From contig DUVD01000044.1 in the NCBI GenBank assembly GCA_012841225.1, forward strand, positions 1-6,911: a stretch of 6,911 bases of DNA. Reading direction: 5' to 3'. The position numbers and the translations under genes are program-made. This document shows positions 6,536-6,911 of this stretch, one piece after another. This stretch comes from Fibrobacter sp. (GTDB taxonomy: Bacteria; Fibrobacterota; Fibrobacteria; Fibrobacterales; Fibrobacteraceae). Positions within the stretch are counted from its first letter, which is position 1; every line of letters starts with the position of its first letter. The notes beneath the pieces were generated by a model. It saw nothing but the letters and a program-made list of their open reading frames with translations, ran no database searches and was not told the DNA's origin.

Positions 6536-6911
6536 CTAGTGAAGAGTGGGGTAAATGAAGTTGACGTGGTCGCAATTGTTGGTGGCGAGCGGTAGTGTTT
6601 TTAATGTGAGTTTTTTAACCCCTGTGAGAGGGACTTCTATAGAAATTAAGTTTTGAGAAGTGACGGTTGGGCTTTTGTATAAAAGCCTATCATCACCTTC
6701 GACTTGAATTTGAACACCATCGCTGCAGAGGCTTTCATCATCTAAACCGATAAGCGAAGTGAATTTGGTGTAGGCTTTATCGAGTAAGAAAATTGTGGTG
6801 GAGGCGGCATGAGTGCCAAAACCTTCTTCGTATCTTTTGCCCGCCACCGTAAATAGATTTCCTTCGATGGTGGTGTTCTTTTTAAAATCTCCCCAGTCTT
6901 GTCTGTGAAAA
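6536..6911 (-). CDS. C-terminal NPCBM-like carbohydrate-binding domain protein (5'-truncated by window edge)
   Basis: The frame is open from the right edge to TAG at 6536-6538 and gives the last 124 residues of a longer protein. They fit the NPCBM domain (a beta-sandwich module found with glycosidase family 98 and other surface or secreted enzymes). The match includes WGDF near residue 6, YEEGFGTHAAST (27-38), IGLDDES (54-60), VQIQVEGDDRLLYKS (66-80), LTGVKKLTLKT (95-105) and DHVNFIYP (114-121). The last motif usually reads DHADW, so Trp is replaced by Phe here. The domain reaches almost to the stop, so any catalytic or membrane part must lie upstream, outside the window. A GTG at 6847 is not a credible start because the domain begins before it. 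The gene leads the glycosyltransferase by 17 bp, which suggests co-transcription and a role in surface or extracellular carbohydrate handling, though the sugar bound is unknown. Confidence 0.85.
   Translation of the reverse strand, partial: FHRQDWGDFKKNTTIEGNLFTVAGKRYEEGFGTHAASTTIFLLDKAYTKFTSLIGLDDESLCSDGVQIQVEGDDRLLYKSPTVTSQNLISIEVPLTGVKKLTLKTLPLATNNCDHVNFIYPTLH

Noticed and set aside
6519..6575. N-terminal extension of the glycosyltransferase from TTG 6575
   Set aside because: It would overlap the NPCBM gene's end and add 19 residues before the conserved start of the GT-A fold; GGAGG lies just before ATG 6518.
1..6911. Mobile element, CRISPR, tRNA, rRNA or riboswitch content
   Set aside because: No transposase or integrase motifs, direct-repeat/spacer pattern, cloverleaf or conserved aptamer was seen; the window is nearly all explained by five coding regions.

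Overview
The window is a compact, AT-leaning bacterial chromosome segment. It is almost entirely coding, with no RNA gene, mobile element, CRISPR array or phage signature that I can see. Five protein genes are supported, two of them cut by the window edges. Clear Shine-Dalgarno sequences precede three starts (GGAG, GAGGT, GGAGG), which argues against a typical Bacteroidota genome, where such sites are usually absent. The guanylate kinase has a Bacteroidota-like 'DxDVxGxxN' segment. The NPCBM domain and the very long DUF349 protein would fit a PVC/FCB-type Gram-negative, for example a Lentisphaerota or Verrucomicrobiota relative. Taxonomy is an inference only; no marker gene settles it.

Layout. 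(1) Bases 1-2873, minus strand: the N-terminal 957 residues of a giant protein with a HEAT-like N-terminus and about ten tandem DUF349 units in a register near 77 residues; the C-terminus lies beyond the left edge. (2) Bases 2874-3002: a 129-bp divergent intergenic region with the ribosome binding sites for both flanking genes and a short inverted repeat. (3) Bases 3003-5063, plus strand: complete priA, the replication-restart helicase. (4) Bases 5041-5610, minus strand: complete gmk, overlapping the 3' end of priA tail-to-tail by 23 bp. (5) Bases 5607-6518, minus strand: a complete GtrB/DPMS-type membrane glycosyltransferase whose stop overlaps the gmk start (ATGA). (6) Bases 6536-6911, minus strand: the C-terminal NPCBM domain of a protein that starts beyond the right edge.

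The three right-hand minus-strand genes (NPCBM protein, then GT2 glycosyltransferase, then gmk) look like one transcription unit with gaps of 17 and -4 bp. It combines surface-carbohydrate functions with a housekeeping nucleotide kinase. priA is transcribed alone toward this unit and away from the DUF349 gene. PriA restarts stalled forks and Gmk feeds the (d)GTP pool, but nothing in the sequence shows a functional link beyond adjacency.

No clearly new biological system is visible. The item most worth a second look is the long, regularly phased DUF349 array, a family whose molecular role is poorly defined.
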